Of a stretch of DNA of 64,000 nucleotides, positions 23,671 through 35,559 are shown piece after piece. The translations under genes were made by a program, and so were the position numbers. The notes below the pieces were generated by a model. The model was given only the letters and a program-made list of their open reading frames with translations, had not been told where the DNA came from and did no database searches. The DNA comes from Pogonophryne albipinna (lineage: Eukaryota; Chordata; Actinopteri; Perciformes; Artedidraconidae), in the NCBI GenBank assembly GCA_028583405.1, contig CM053260.1:12422660-12486659 (forward strand), in the 5' to 3' direction. How positions within the stretch are numbered: position 1 is the first letter of the stretch; every line of letters starts with the position of its first letter.

Positions 23671-24260
23671 GCTTTGTTAGCAATTCTATTGCTCGAAGTG
23701 GAGTCGAAAGAGGTGAGTTTTCCTCTCTTGAAAAACAGACTGGGAGTGATTTTGACTTAGCCTGCTATACTCCAACACAGCAGGTGTCACTTCAGTCATT
23801 CACTCCCACAGTCCATTTTGCATGACAATTTTATTTTAGCCTTTTCGTAAAGCAAAAGTACAAACAATCCTAGCCAACTAGCTCTTATCAATTAAGCTGA
23901 GGCTAACTGAGATAGCGGAGCTAGCTGAGGCTAGCGGAGCTAGCATGACTTGCTAAAAAGTAGCAAACTTGCTCAAACATTGGCTAACATTATAGCTACT
24001 CCCTCCACCCCACAAGTGAATTTACACCATTAACAAATGCCTTACCCTTATTCTCATCATGTGAGCGTTTTTCTTCTTCAGCTTTCTTCTTTTTTCTGAA
24101 CCAGAGGGATATGTCCGTTTTGAAGCCATGATTATCCCATTACGCTCGCTACTCTACTGACGTGCCATGGCTGAATCTGAACTTTCAGCTCGGGGGCCCC
24201 CTAGTGGCCGCCGGGGCCCTATGCAACCGCATAGTCCGCATATAGGAAGAAACGGCCCTG

Positions 24261-25690
24261 CTCCTCGCTTCCTTCAGAAAACACCACTCCACAGAATCAG
24301 CTCACCTCAGGGTCTCCAATGACCTCATGATGGCATCGGATGCAGGCGATTGCGTGGTTCTGGTGTTGTTGGACCTGAGTGCAGCGTTTGACACAGTGGA
24401 CCACGCCATCATGCTAGATAGACTCAGGGAGTGGGTAGGCATCTCAGGGTCTGCCCTCCAGTAGTTTGCCTCGTACCTCAGTGGGAGAAGTTTCTCTGTG
24501 GCGGTGGGCCCGTTCTCATCACATAGCACTCCCCTATCCTGCGGCCTGCCCCAGGGTTTCTGTTTTAGACCCCTTCTTTTTGCCCTGTACATGCTCCCAT
24601 TGGGCCACTTAATTAGCCAATTTGAAGGTGTCTCGTATCACTGTTACACAGATGATATCCAGATATACTTCTCCTTCAAACCTGTTAAAATGGAAAAAGT
24701 AAACACCCTCATCACATGTCTGTCTGCAATTGAGGAGTGGATGTCAAGCAACTTCCTACAGCTTAATGCATCAAAAACGGAAGTCTTGATCTTGGCGGCT
24801 GATAACATCGCCTCTAAGGTAACAAGCCACCTGGGTTCATTCAGTGGTAACATAAGGGCAAACATAAAAAACCTTGGTGTTACCTTCGATCAGTCAATGC
24901 TACTAGAAAAACACATAAAACTTCTGACCCGTTCCTGTTTTTTCCATCTCAGGAACATTGCCAAGCTCAGGGGCTTTCTATCCAATGCAGAACTGGAGAT
25001 GGCTATCCATGCCTTTATTTCATCCCGGCTTGATTATTGTAATGCTCTGTTCTCCTGCCTCAACAAAACATCAATAAAGCGGTTACAACAGGTCCAAAAT
25101 GCTGCAGCCAGATTACTGACTCGGTCCAAAAAAACATGCCACATCACTCCGATTCTTTCTGCCCTGCACTGGCTCCCTGTCCATCTCAGAACCCAATTCA
25201 AAGTACTGGTCTTCACATATAGAGCTGTCCATGGCCAAGCCCCAGCCTACATCAATGACCTTATCCACCCTCACATCACAACCCGGGCCCTGAGGTCCTC
25301 TGAGCAAGGCCTCCTAAGGGTGCCCCGAACCAGGCTAAAGACTAAGGGTGACCGTGCCTTTGAGGTGGTAGCCCCAAGGCTTTGGAACAAACTCCCCCAG
25401 ATAATAAAAACCTCGGCCTCAATAGAGATTTTTAAGGGGCAGTTAAAGACACACCTGTTCCGACAGGCCTTTGGGTCGCCGGAGGAGGTGAGTTAGTGGC
25501 TGTCTTTTTTTATTGGTGTTTTGTCGTATGTTTTATCCTATGTATTACCTGCTGCTGTTTTATGCCTTTTATTCTACATTTTATAGTTGTACTTTGAATT
25601 GTGTCCTGTGTACTGTACTGTAAAGCACTTTGTACATCCGTGTTGAGAAGGGTGCTATATAAATAAAGTTTTACTTACTTACTTACTTCC
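24261..25690 (+). mobile_element. 5'-truncated L2/CR1-type LINE
   Basis: Coding remnants of a non-LTR reverse transcriptase are followed by a 3' tail TGTAAAGCACTTTG, GGGTGCTATATAAATAAA and ACTT repeats. These are typical of L2-clade LINEs in fish. The 5' part (endonuclease and early RT) is absent, as is usual for target-primed insertions. The hAT at 19772 sits directly at its 5' edge. Confidence 0.85.
24269..25496 (+). pseudogene. L2-type reverse transcriptase, C-terminal part
   Basis: Reads from FRKHHSTESAHLRVSNDLM through VLLDLSAAFDTVDHAIML. A TAG interrupts it at about 24462, where a Trp codon is expected (ALQ-stop-FASYLSGR). It then continues open to 25496. Visible RT motifs are GLPQGFCFRPLLFALYM and the active site YTDDIQIYF. 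The downstream conserved tail shows SRLDYCNALFS, QNAAARLL and LHWLPV, ending with LKTHLFRQAFG. About 400 residues remain of a protein usually near 1000. Confidence 0.87.
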
Positions 25691-25834
25691 TGTGGACAAG
25701 GAGTGGGCAGTCAGAGTGGATAGTGCCATCAGGCTGCAAGACTCTCAGGGGCGCCGCCAGGGATTTGGGGCCCCATGAAAATATATCACATTGGGCCCCA
25801 CCACCAGGCACAGGCCACTTTGTTTATAAATTAC

Positions 25835-25912
25835 CTCGAGGGCCGTACCAAATGGTCTAGCGGTCCGTATACAGCCCGGGGGCCGGAGGTTCCCCACCCC
25901 TGCTTTAATATA
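25835..25912. repeat. Fragment of another hAT terminus
   Basis: The sequence ending GGAGGTTCCCCACCCCTG resembles a common hAT terminal repeat read inward (CAGGGGTGGGGAACCTCC). No partner end or target duplication was found, so it is probably a remnant inside the larger shell. Confidence 0.45.
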
Positions 25913-26333
25913 ATAACATTAGTATTAATATCATCAACCAAAATGTTTGTGATTAACATTTTGTTTACAGACTGATCACTCAATGCTTCAAACTGTCCAT
26001 CATCCTAAATAGACTAAAAGCAGTTTTTTGTTTTATATAGATCATTGACTATGTGGGAAAATACTGTGTTTGAAATGTATAATTTAAATTAGATGTTAGC
26101 TTTTTGTTATATATATATACATATTGTATTCCAGTCTCCCTTCAGATATGTTAAGTGGCATGTCATTCAACACAATGCTGCTCACCTCCTTCAGTTGGGA
26201 GAAAAGCTGGTTCAGGTTCAGCCTTATGGGGGGACAGGGCTGCTGAGCCTAAAGATGGATCTGTTGGACCTGGCACCAGGGGGAGGGACAACTGATTTAG
26301 TATGAATAGGCGCTAAAAATGTGCCTGCATTTA

Positions 26334-26723
26334 TTAAAGGTAGGTAGGTAAGAATGGAGAAACCAGCTCGAGTGCGCTAGAATTTGAAAGTACACAACCG
26401 AAAAAAATCTGCCCCTTCCTTCAGAGTTCCTTACAGAGCCCCTCCTCCAACACACACGAACGCGCACATGACCAATGAGGGCACGAGATAAGCTTGTGCA
26501 CAGATGGAAGGCTGACAGGCAGGTAGGCCATCCAGTCATTTTAGCCGGGCCGGCTCAGATGATTGGTCGTGCTTTTTACAGCGCCACGGCTTCCACAGAG
26601 GACATTTTTGTATGTATTTATTGTCAAAGCATTTAATATATCCATTGCTATCGGGATGTTAAGAGCATTCCATGGAATATAACAAAAAGTGTTTCTGAAG
26701 TGAATTACCTACCATACCTTTAA
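26334..26723. repeat. TTAA-bounded MITE, complete copy
   Basis: Starts TTAAAGGTAGGTAGGTAA and ends TTACCTACCATACCTTTAA, giving inverted ends with TTAA at both tips. The body includes AACCAGCTCGAGTGC, ACCAATGAGGGCACGAGAT and TTAAGAGCATTCCATGGAAT, shared with the copy at 33627-33925. Non-coding, 390 bp, piggyBac-type target site. Confidence 0.82.
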
Positions 26724-27742
26724 ATATCAGCTAAAAGAGCAGTGAAATTAAAGACCGCTGAATTTTCTGTAAAGATATTAACAGTACTTAATGTCAGCTT
26801 AGTAAACAAAAAAACATTAGCTAACAGACTAATTTCCACCACTCATGGACCACACCCACCTTTTCTTGTGAAAAACTGGGTGACATACTGTCGCCCTTTA
26901 GTCCCTCTCTCTTGTCTTTCTCTCCTTTCTCTTCTTTTCTTAGAGCCTGACTTTGTTGGTCGTTGAAACATGGTACAACACACGTATGTAAGCTAAGCAC
27001 TAGCATCCCTCCTCACATGCTTTGCTTTCACTCTCTGCAAGTGCCAGTGTCGCACCGCGTTTGGAGGCAGGACCAAACCATTACATGTAAATAGAATAAT
27101 ATAATTATTGAGGATTGATGAAAGGTTACTTAACCCTTGTGTTATGTTCACATTTCGCACCCTTTGGTAATGTTCGGGTCAAATTGACCCGGGACATATT
27201 TCAGGGTTTAAAAAAAATACAGAATTAAATTCAACATACACAATTCCTTATATATATATTGTCTTTAACTCATTCCCCAACAATATAAATGAAATATATG
27301 ATTAGTTTTTGAAAATACTCTTTGTTAGATCAAATTTAACAATGGAAGTGTCCATCGTTTTTTGTGATACAAATGTAATTTATGTTAACAAAAATACACT
27401 GTAATAAAAACTAAGTTTATATTTTGCTCATGCTTTCTAGGACACATGTAAATGAAACATTTTTTCATTAATGTTTATTATTTTTTAATCTGTCATATAA
27501 TAATCAAAGCCCTGAAGGAAATAAAGCAATTTATCAGCAATTGGAACACAAGAACCACATCCAAAAGTATTTGGCTGTGAAATAGAGAGAATGAAACATC
27601 CATATAAATGACATAGAACAGATATAAACACAAAGCAAATAAAAACAATTAACAGTCACTATTCATAAAATACAGTATATCCGAAAAATATATTGATGAA
27701 GTGACGCTGCAGAACATCATGTGAGTCAATGGGCAAGTCCGT

Positions 27743-28101
27743 TTAGGAAACACATGATGTACAGAACTTCTTCGTGTGTATAGCACAGATGTACTTGTTG
27801 CAGTTGCTGCATGTAGTCTTGGAGTCCTTTGAGGGTCCACAGACCTCACAGCTGGCTGTGGGGGTCTTCCAGAAGCTGACTGTGGGGGTCTTCTTGCGGC
27901 TGGCTGTGGGGGTCTTCCAGCAGCTGGCTATGAGTCAAGTTCATCTTCCAATTTGCTGTCAAATTCTGAGTTTACCTCCACATTATCCTCATCTTCAGAA
28001 ATGTCTTCCTGTCTCACTTCACCGTGTTCTTCTAATGCATTCCACTCACTCTCATCCATTATTAGCTCCAAGGCTCTCTGAGCAGAATATCTTTTGGCCA
28101 T
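27743..28101 (-). pseudogene. piggyBac-like transposase, N- and C-termini only
   Basis: The start codon at 28101 opens MAKRYSAQRALELIMDESEW, followed by an acidic stretch (EDISEDEDNVEVNSEFDS), and stops at 27928. One frame over, the sequence resumes with three imperfect copies of a WKTPTAS-type unit (about 27 bp each) and the C-terminal Cys-rich zinc-binding tail: CEVCG, TTCSNCNKYICAIH, KFCTSC, ending at 27743. That tail directs terminal-repeat binding in piggyBac transposases. The DDD catalytic domain (about 400 residues) is absent, so the protein cannot catalyse transposition. Confidence 0.85.
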
Positions 28102-28325
28102 TTTGTTGGTAGATAATTGTAGTTCTGCACTACACTGTTACTACACTGAGGTTATGTCTCTGTTTAGTCCCTCCTCCGGCGTGCAGGTGCGAGGGGGGAC
28201 AGTGCGAGAAAATGTAAAATGTTTATACATTTCTGGAAGATCTAAAATGTTTATAATGTTCTAGGATAGTCTTGTGTACACACTACAAAGGGTAAAGATC
28301 AAGGGAAAACAACTTCTCTATGCAT

Positions 28326-28584
<259 letters not shown>

Positions 28585-28949
28585 TTTAGTTTGTGTGTTT
28601 CTGTGTGTTTTTCTCTGTCTGTCTGTCCTGGTATTGTATCCGGGTCAGATTGACCCGAACCTCTTATGAAGGACATAAATGCGGGTGGAAATTTTTTCAT
28701 AAGTGGAAAAAAATAAAAACAATTCCACATGTCCTTCACAATAAATAATCCCCGGCCATTGAGTTTCAGGTTGAACGAAAATATCCTTATATATTTTTTT
28801 ATTCATTGAAAATGGAAATCGGGTAAATTTGACCCGAACACCACACAAGGGTTACATTTTTTTTCTTAATGTTCTGAACATTTTGGGGCCCCTGTCAGTC
28901 ACGGGCCCTTAGAATCGTCCTAACTTTACACACCCTTACGGCGCCCCTG

Positions 28950-31900
28950 CTCTCATGGTCCAAAAGCAAGGAGGGATAAAGTCATAAAGGGTATTTCATA
29001 AAATCACATTTGTTTACAGATCCACATGCCTTCACTGTTTACTGTGTTAAAAGAAAATTGAAGATAGAAACTGTCGTGTTATTCAATAATACACGTGAGT
29101 TCAACTGTCACAATTACGTGTCTCTTTATTGGTAGCCCACATGCTAGAACACCTCTAGCTCACATGCTCCGTTACCATAACATGTCCTCTGCCTATGACG
29201 TCAATCAACCGTGCCCGTAAGGCTTCACTCCTATTGGCTAACACACACACATATACAATAACACCACAGAAACCATATTGAAATAGACCTTTACAAATGT
29301 GTGTGGATAAACTCAAAAAGGTTGGTCAAGCTGGAAATAAGGGTGCTTTTCTGAAAGGTTGACAATTTCTAAGATCTAAGCACATAAGTCTTCTTTCTTG
29401 TCCAGAATTCCACAGCTGCATTAAAGTAGCTCAAGTGCTAAAGTTAACATATTTCATTATCTATACGGTAATGACTTCTGCAGTCTAAAAAGCCATTTGG
29501 ATATTTCCTTGAGGCTGAAGGCCCATTATGGGGACACTGCATATCCTGTCAAACCCATTCAGCTGTAGGAAATGTAGAGGCAGAGGACCACCACTTGATC
29601 AGGGTAAAACAAGCATCCAATTACAGATACAAAACTAAACAACACTTTTTTCTACAGTGTGTACATATTTAGAAGATGGTGACAGGAATTTAAGGCTGAG
29701 TATTGCTTTACTGTATGTCCTCTGCTTGTCTTCACACATCTAGCCATCTGCAGTAAAAAGAGAAGATGCATAACAAACTCTTTCCAACTTCAACACTGCA
29801 ATTTTGACAAGATGTGAAAACTGTCTCACTGAAAGTTATCGTTTGTCCTTTATGGTATTATGTGTCAATTCTTGTATTATCAAATTTGTGTAACTTTCAT
29901 GATTATGTTTCCAATTTCTTACCAGGAAATGCTTTATTTACTAAAGAAGGTTAACAATTGTGTGATTGGGGCTCTCTTCAAATGGGAACAGTTCAAATGT
30001 TCCAGATTCATCTGATCTCCCAGGCTTTCTGTGGTTGGGATTAGCCTGAGAGCTTTGGGGTGCAGTTTACTGTCCACAATTGTTTGCTCAGATCTAAAGA
30101 GGCAGACGTGGAAAAGCTGATTATATTTGTTGATTTACTGAACTGACCATGAGTTTGCAGGGGTCTGCTGGGAAGAGAATCAGTTAAATACACGACAGCA
30201 AGAACTAAAAATACTGCGTGATGATCTTTTTTGTAGCATGCTAACTGAATGAAGATGTCTTAATCAACAGATTAAATGATTTTGCCCTGATCTAACTAAT
30301 GATGTCAGATCAGGGCCAGGTGCCTGATTGAAGAGGTTGTACATTTGAGGGTAAACTGTTCTGTATGCAACATGTTCATTCTTAAAAAACAGTTCTGAAT
30401 AGCTTGTAGAATTGGAAAGTTATAGACAATTTAATCAAGGTTAAATCTGTCTCAGAGCCCCCCTCACAGTCTGAAAATACTGAAAATATGTTTTAATTTT
30501 GGTGAGAAAGTGTCTAGGGTGCTGACATTTCTTTGCACTAATATTAGTTTTTGTCATGGTGCAGTCTTGGCATACCTGGGGAAATTTCATGGCCATATTT
30601 TAACTTCAAAGTTATTTGATTGTATTGCAGCCTGTCACACATTAAAGGGATGAAATCTCTGTAGATGCAGTGTCAGTGTAGCATGCTAACTGTCACAGAT
30701 GCTTAACCCCACGTTAACTTCTGGCAAACGCTTGTGTAAATAATAAAAAAAGGCCTCTTGAAATGACTACATCCTATGCCACATCTTCACATATATATTT
30801 GTACATATCTTCAAAGCCTGTAGTTTAAAAATATACTATGTAAATAGAAAAAAATGGGAAGTAAAAATGTTCCTCAACCAAAGCCTTAAGTTGCTTTGGT
30901 TGAATTTGCTATGCCCAAAACAACGTTGTCTTGCTCTTGCAAATGTTTTTATGACTAAATTGCCTTGATGTCTTAGGTGGAAAATATCATATCAAATGGC
31001 CTATCATCAAATCATATCTAATATAAACATCTGACCTTGATATGCTTGGTAAATGAAATAAAAACACAGATCAGTTGTCAACATCCTTTCATCACAACTA
31101 AGCTGATAAGTTGATGTGTTGTTTGTCTTAATGTGTTGACATGGGAGAAGGGGTTTGGTGATAACTGTTTATCTACAGAACATCAGGGGTTATAAATCAT
31201 ACTTATATCAGTCTTTGCAAAAGTGGCTACACTATTTGCTATTCACAGTCCAAATGTGCACTGAAAAAATGGAAACGTTGACTTAAAATAAATGTTATGC
31301 CAACACATTTCACATAACTGTATTAGATTAGTTGAAAGGAATAACATTACGTTTAAATAAAAAAATAGCAGGTTCAACTTAATATTGCTTTCAACTAACC
31401 TAATAAAGTTATGTGAAATGTGTTGACATAATAAATGCAATTAAAGCCAACATTTCAGTTTTTTCAGTACGTAAGCTATACATCAAAGTGCATTGACATA
31501 ACTTAATGAAAACAGTTTTTTAGGAATGTGCATTCATATGATCCAGACATGTGAAAGGTCACATAGAAGATGATTCACAGTAAATATGTAATTTCCTCTG
31601 TGTAGGATGGTGTTCTGCTATCCAATTTATTCTATAAACATAACAGAAGCCTGTAACTAATTCTGACTTCCTCCAGTTTTGCGTGAGAAAATTAAAACAA
31701 GGGTGGATGAGAAAAACTTTAAATTGAATCATATCATGTTGTTTGTTCAGCAGTTTTTGGCAGCCTTGTTGTGAAAAAGGAAAACATACTCTTTTTTATC
31801 TTTATCAAAAACAGAAGATGAAAATATCTCATGTCTTCAGGCCTAATATGAAGCTAGCAAGCAGAGAGTATGGTGTCGACATTCTCATCTAACTATTGGC

Positions 31901-33309
31901 ATAATGCATATTTCCTTTGAACTGTTCTTTTGACGCATCTTTACACCCTTGATACAGCCTAACGTTTCACATAGCTTGAATTGAAAGAGCTGTTTTGGTG
32001 GCTTTCACATGTCTGTCATTTATTCCTACAATGGGAAATCATCGCTGCAGTTCTTGCAGTGTTCGGTGTCATCTCTGCTTGGAGCATGAAAGAATACATT
32101 TACTTAACGTCAGTAATAAATAACAAACATTATATTTTATTATTTAATCAAATGCTTTTTACCACAGAGACAGATGATAAATATGTACAGCCCCAACGAT
32201 GGGAAAGGATATAAATGGGCAGGGTAATGTGCACCATATGTAGCATTCCTTGAGATTCCTTGAGATTGCACTTATTCCTAAAATGTTGAGCTGTCAATTG
32301 AATTTTCCTCCGTGTAGCATGTTAAAGAGGGTGTCATGCAATGATGTAATTATTAAAAGAATAAAAAATGCCGGTGTTGAATACAAATACTTCTATATTA
32401 CTTTCAAAGTGTTGAAAATGTTTGTGCTGGACTTCTCTTTGCTATACATTGTGCTTTTTAAAACAATCACGTATTACATGTTTTAATAATTGTATGTATT
32501 ATTAACCCTACCCGTGAACAAAATAATGTTGACCTACATGGGAAATATTTAAAGTTGCATCAGGGAACAGTTTCGGGGAAAATCTATGTTCGAAAATATA
32601 GATGTTTTGATTACTGACACTTACTTTTCTTGCATGTTTACTTATCAACCCACCACACTACATGTGCTGTCATCACATTATATGACATAATAACATGTAT
32701 TCATTTTTCACACGCTCCTGGCCTGGATTAACCGGAGTTGGTGATGGCTTTTCCATTTTGGTCATGGTCTGGCTCTGAGGACAACATCTCAGAATATCCT
32801 AGGACAAGCTAAAGTTAGACTGACCTACAAAAGACATCCATTAAGCATTGACAGTGAAGTACTGATAAAACTAGAAAAAAACAGAGTAAACACAATCTCT
32901 TGTTTTATTGGTACATTACTAGGATAGGACTGATACCAAAAAAGCAGCAGAGAAATGTTTCTGTGAAGTGCAATAAAATGTGACAATGTATTCCACTGCT
33001 AAGCTAAATTACTCAGGTTTTAAAAATTATAATGAAATGCACTCAATTACGACTCAATTACGACGTCATCACTGTTCCAGTTTTGTTGTACTACAAAATG
33101 ATGAGCAACACAAGGACAGATAATTTAGTGTTAAAAATGTAGTTAAATCAACCTTATTTGTTTGTTTTTTTATCTCAAAATTGTCAACAAGATCTGGTTT
33201 CTGCCTTGAATCATCACAAAAAGACAGCAATACATAGAACATTGAATACAGAAACTGTACTTCATAGATCATAAAGAAAAAACAAATATCAATAGAATAC
33301 CTTAGATCA
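28950..33309. other. Largely unassigned AT-rich DNA
   Basis: About 4.4 kb without a recognisable gene. 29080-29250 is GC-richer with a CACGTGAG motif and might be an LTR remnant, but no partner was found. A palindromic MITE lies at 31260-31468. Otherwise nothing was recognised. Confidence 0.4.
31260..31468. repeat. Palindromic MITE able to form a long hairpin
   Basis: Two inverted arms of about 85-95 bp, from ACTGAAAAAATGGAAACGTT to the closing CATTTCAGTTTTTTCAGT, share the block CAACACATTTCACATAACT near-perfectly. The spacer between arms is only about 30 bp. No coding content. A target duplication could not be defined. Confidence 0.8.
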
Positions 33310-33626
33310 GGGGGTGCCCACACCTTTGTGCTAGTGGACTAAACGGCAGATAAACTGTGGCGCGCTTACACTAAGTGCGCCGCATAAGCGCATAATAGTG
33401 CGCCGCAACTTCAGCCGCTGACGTCACTTCTTCTTCTTCTGCTTTGGGTTTACTGGCAGGCCGCAAACAACTTCACGGCGTATACTGCCACCCGAAGTCC
33501 CCGGCCGGAAGTCCCCGGAGTTGGGGACTCAGCAGCTTCTACTGAAGCCAGTCCCCAACTTCCAAGTAAATCGCCAGAACTCCGACACCTCCTCATCTCC
33601 ACCGCTCCCATGTTTTATAATAATTT
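33310..33626. other. GC-rich repeat-like segment
   Basis: Starts CAGGGGGTGCCCACACC, reminiscent of a hAT terminus, and includes GCGCCGCATAAGCGC and several AGTCCCCGG boxes in both orientations. The base composition is unlike its AT-rich flanks. No coding content or matching end was found. Probably a truncated transposon. Confidence 0.4.
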
Positions 33627-33925
33627 TGGAGAAACCAGCTCGAGTGCATTAGAATTTGAAAATACACAACCGTAAAAAATTTGCCACATGACCAATGAGG
33701 GCACGAGATAAGTTTGTGCACAGATGAAAGGATGACAGGCAGGTAGGCCATCCAGTTATTTTATCTAAAATGATTGGTCGTGCTTTTTACAGTACTACGG
33801 CTTCCACAGATTTTTGTCAAAGCACTTTTATATTCATTGCTATCGGGATTTTAAGAGCATTCCATGGAATATAACAAAAAGTGTATCTCGAGCCGGTTTC
33901 TCAAACTTACATACCCCACCTTTAA
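33627..33925. repeat. TTAA-type MITE, second copy with lost left end
   Basis: About 300 bp closely matching 26334-26723 from GGAGAAACCAGCTCGAGTGC to the right end ACCCCACCTTTAA. The left terminal ~20 bp are replaced, and an internal segment (CCTTCC to CACACGAACGCG) is missing. The right TTAA is retained. Confidence 0.78.
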
Positions 33926-34282
33926 TTACAAAAAAGGTATTCCTTGAAGGAGGGGTGGATTTATACAAAACTGAAAAAGAAAAACGATCTGTTTATTACG
34001 ATTCAGTTTTGTTTGGAGATTTATATAGACTCATTCTTGCAGTTTTTGCTTTTGACTGCCCAAGGCCATTCTTCATGCACTGTAATGACCACATTTCATG
34101 GAGGAGGATACCTCTCCACACCTCAAACACATCTGATCCTGGATCAGCCCCATCTGGTATAGTTTAGTGTAAAATAGACACTTGTTAACTTTGTATTTGA
34201 TACTTTTCTCCTTTTCTCTTAAACTGATCTCATTGTTTCATACAATCTGTAAACACACCTCGATATATTTTACATTGAGTAT

Positions 34283-34767
34283 TTAACGGTCACCTATTAT
34301 GCAAAAAATCAGCTTTTTCATGTATTTTATACATAAACATGTGTCCCCCTTGTGTTAAAAGATTCTGAAAGTTTCAGGAAAAATGATTTGCTCACTTTTT
34401 GTCCTGATCCATTTATATGAAAACCTGATCAGATTTTGGCCACTTTATGATGTCATAACGATTTTTTGGCTTGTGTAACCATTAGCCAATCACCAACCAA
34501 GGCAACCCCCCCCCCCCCTTATCACCTGAATCTCCTCCTAGCATTGTGTTCTTTTTAACCAAATCTCTGGTGTGCCTCCTTATTTTCATCTAAAGTAACA
34601 GACAGAGAATCAGCACTTTTGAAACAGAGCTGAAACAGAGGGGTTTATGGGATGCTACAAAGCATGATCTGTTGGGTATTTCGAGCCAAACACTTCAGAG
34701 ACATGTTTTGTATATATCTGAGACCTCTAATATATTGATGAAAAACAGTATGATAGGGGACCTTTAA
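34283..34767. repeat. TTAA-bounded MITE, complete copy
   Basis: Left end TTAACGGTCACCTATTAT and right end ATGATAGGGGACCTTTAA are imperfect inverted repeats including TTAA. Length 485 bp, non-coding, with a poly-C run near 34507. The truncated copy at 1-285 shares its right half. Confidence 0.8.
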
Positions 34768-35024
34768 ATAGTTCTAAGCATTTGTCTTTAAAGGCTGTCT
34801 TAAATGCTGAATTATAGCAGGTCATGATATGCAGTGTATTCATGGGCAGTGAACATATTTCAGTGTCTGCTGTGGCTGCCCACTGATATCACACAGTCGT
34901 AAGTTTCTGACGCAGACGTAAAATATCCCCAAAGGAATAGTTAAATATTATCATGGGCAGAAGCATTTCCTTAACATTAGTGTGAGGTCAAGCCATGAGT
35001 TACACAAATAGTTCCTATGAATTG

Positions 35025-35551
35025 CAGAGAACGGAGAAGAACTCAGATCTTGCACTTGAGTACAAGTAGAAGTACCAGAGTGTAGGAATACTCTGTTACA
35101 AGTAAAATCCTGCATTCAAAATGTTACTCAAGTAAAAATGCAAAAGTATTGCCATCAAAATATACTTAAAGTATCAAAAGTACTCATTATGCAGATTGGT
35201 CCCTTTCAGAATAATATATTATATATTTTGATTATAATATATTGATGCATTAAAGTGTTTATCAAAGTTTGTAAAGGTGCAGCTAGTTTTAATGACTTTG
35301 TATACTGCAGGGTAGATTGTGAATTTAACTCCAGGTGTAACTAAAGTCTTATTTAAGTGTTGATTATATTTCACACCATTTATCCAAATCTGCAAAGTAA
35401 CTAAAGTTATTAAATAAATGTAGTGGAATTATTCTCTGAATTGAAGTGGAGTAGAAGTATGAAGTAACATAATATGAAAATACCCAAGTAAAGTACAAGT
35501 ATCTCAAAATTGTACTTGAGTAAATGTACTTAATTACTTCCCCCCCCTCTG
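35025..35551 (-). repeat. hAT-type MITE, copy 1
   Basis: Ends CAGAGAACGG and CCCCCCTCTG, flanked by ATGAATTG and ATAAATTG, an 8-bp duplication with one mismatch. Its body is the reverse complement of the element at 58301-58762: GTACTTGAGTAAATGTACTT, ATTATGCAGATTGGTCC and AGTTTTAATGACTTTGTATA all have counterparts there. Non-coding. Confidence 0.82.
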
Positions 35552-35559
35552 ATAAATTG

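Larger units (their letters stand above)
20096..24129 (-). pseudogene. hAT transposase, zinc-finger MYM-like, broken
   Basis: Two-exon transposase. Exon 1 (24129-24046) starts MASKRTYPSGSEKRR and has a one-base frameshift in its A/G-rich run. Its donor G|GTAAGG pairs with the acceptor TTTGCAG at 23109, and the phase-1 join restores GTILKYFVQAEPD. Exon 2 then holds the Ser/Pro-rich repeat, a TTF-type zinc-finger-like region (FTFPREDGRSFHHHYFHRT, CFCCKLF), a frameshift and nonsense codon near 21950-21990, and the catalytic region starting MATWKDFEQRLQTGKTIDQA (21934). Further landmarks are SIILDCTPDVSHQEQMS and GANMKGRNRGVQARLL. One further TAA lies at about 21026. The hAT dimerisation motif IACTLPVTVASAERSFSKLK is near the end at 20096. 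It resembles proteins annotated as ZMYM1-like. At least two frameshifts and two stops disable it. Confidence 0.87.
19772..24260 (-). mobile_element. Full-length hAT transposon (ZMYM-type transposase)
   Basis: Termini are CAGGGCCGTTTCTAGCTAT at 19772 and its near-complement ending AGAAACGGCCCTG at 24260. Both ends are flanked by a perfect 8-bp duplication, CTCCTCGC (19764-19771 and 24261-24268), the hAT hallmark. Subterminal GGGGGCCCTATGCAA boxes occur near both ends. The element is 4489 bp, with the transposase on the minus strand. It lies at the 5' edge of the L2-type LINE that resumes at 24261. The intact duplication suggests a fairly recent insertion, although the gene carries several breaks. 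Confidence 0.93.

Noticed and set aside
29080..29250. Possible solo LTR
   Set aside because: Composition and a CACGTGAG motif are suggestive, but no TG...CA boundaries with a duplication could be defined.
32250..32486. Short open frames in AT-rich DNA
   Set aside because: Hydrophobic composition follows from base content; no start context, domain or repeat link.
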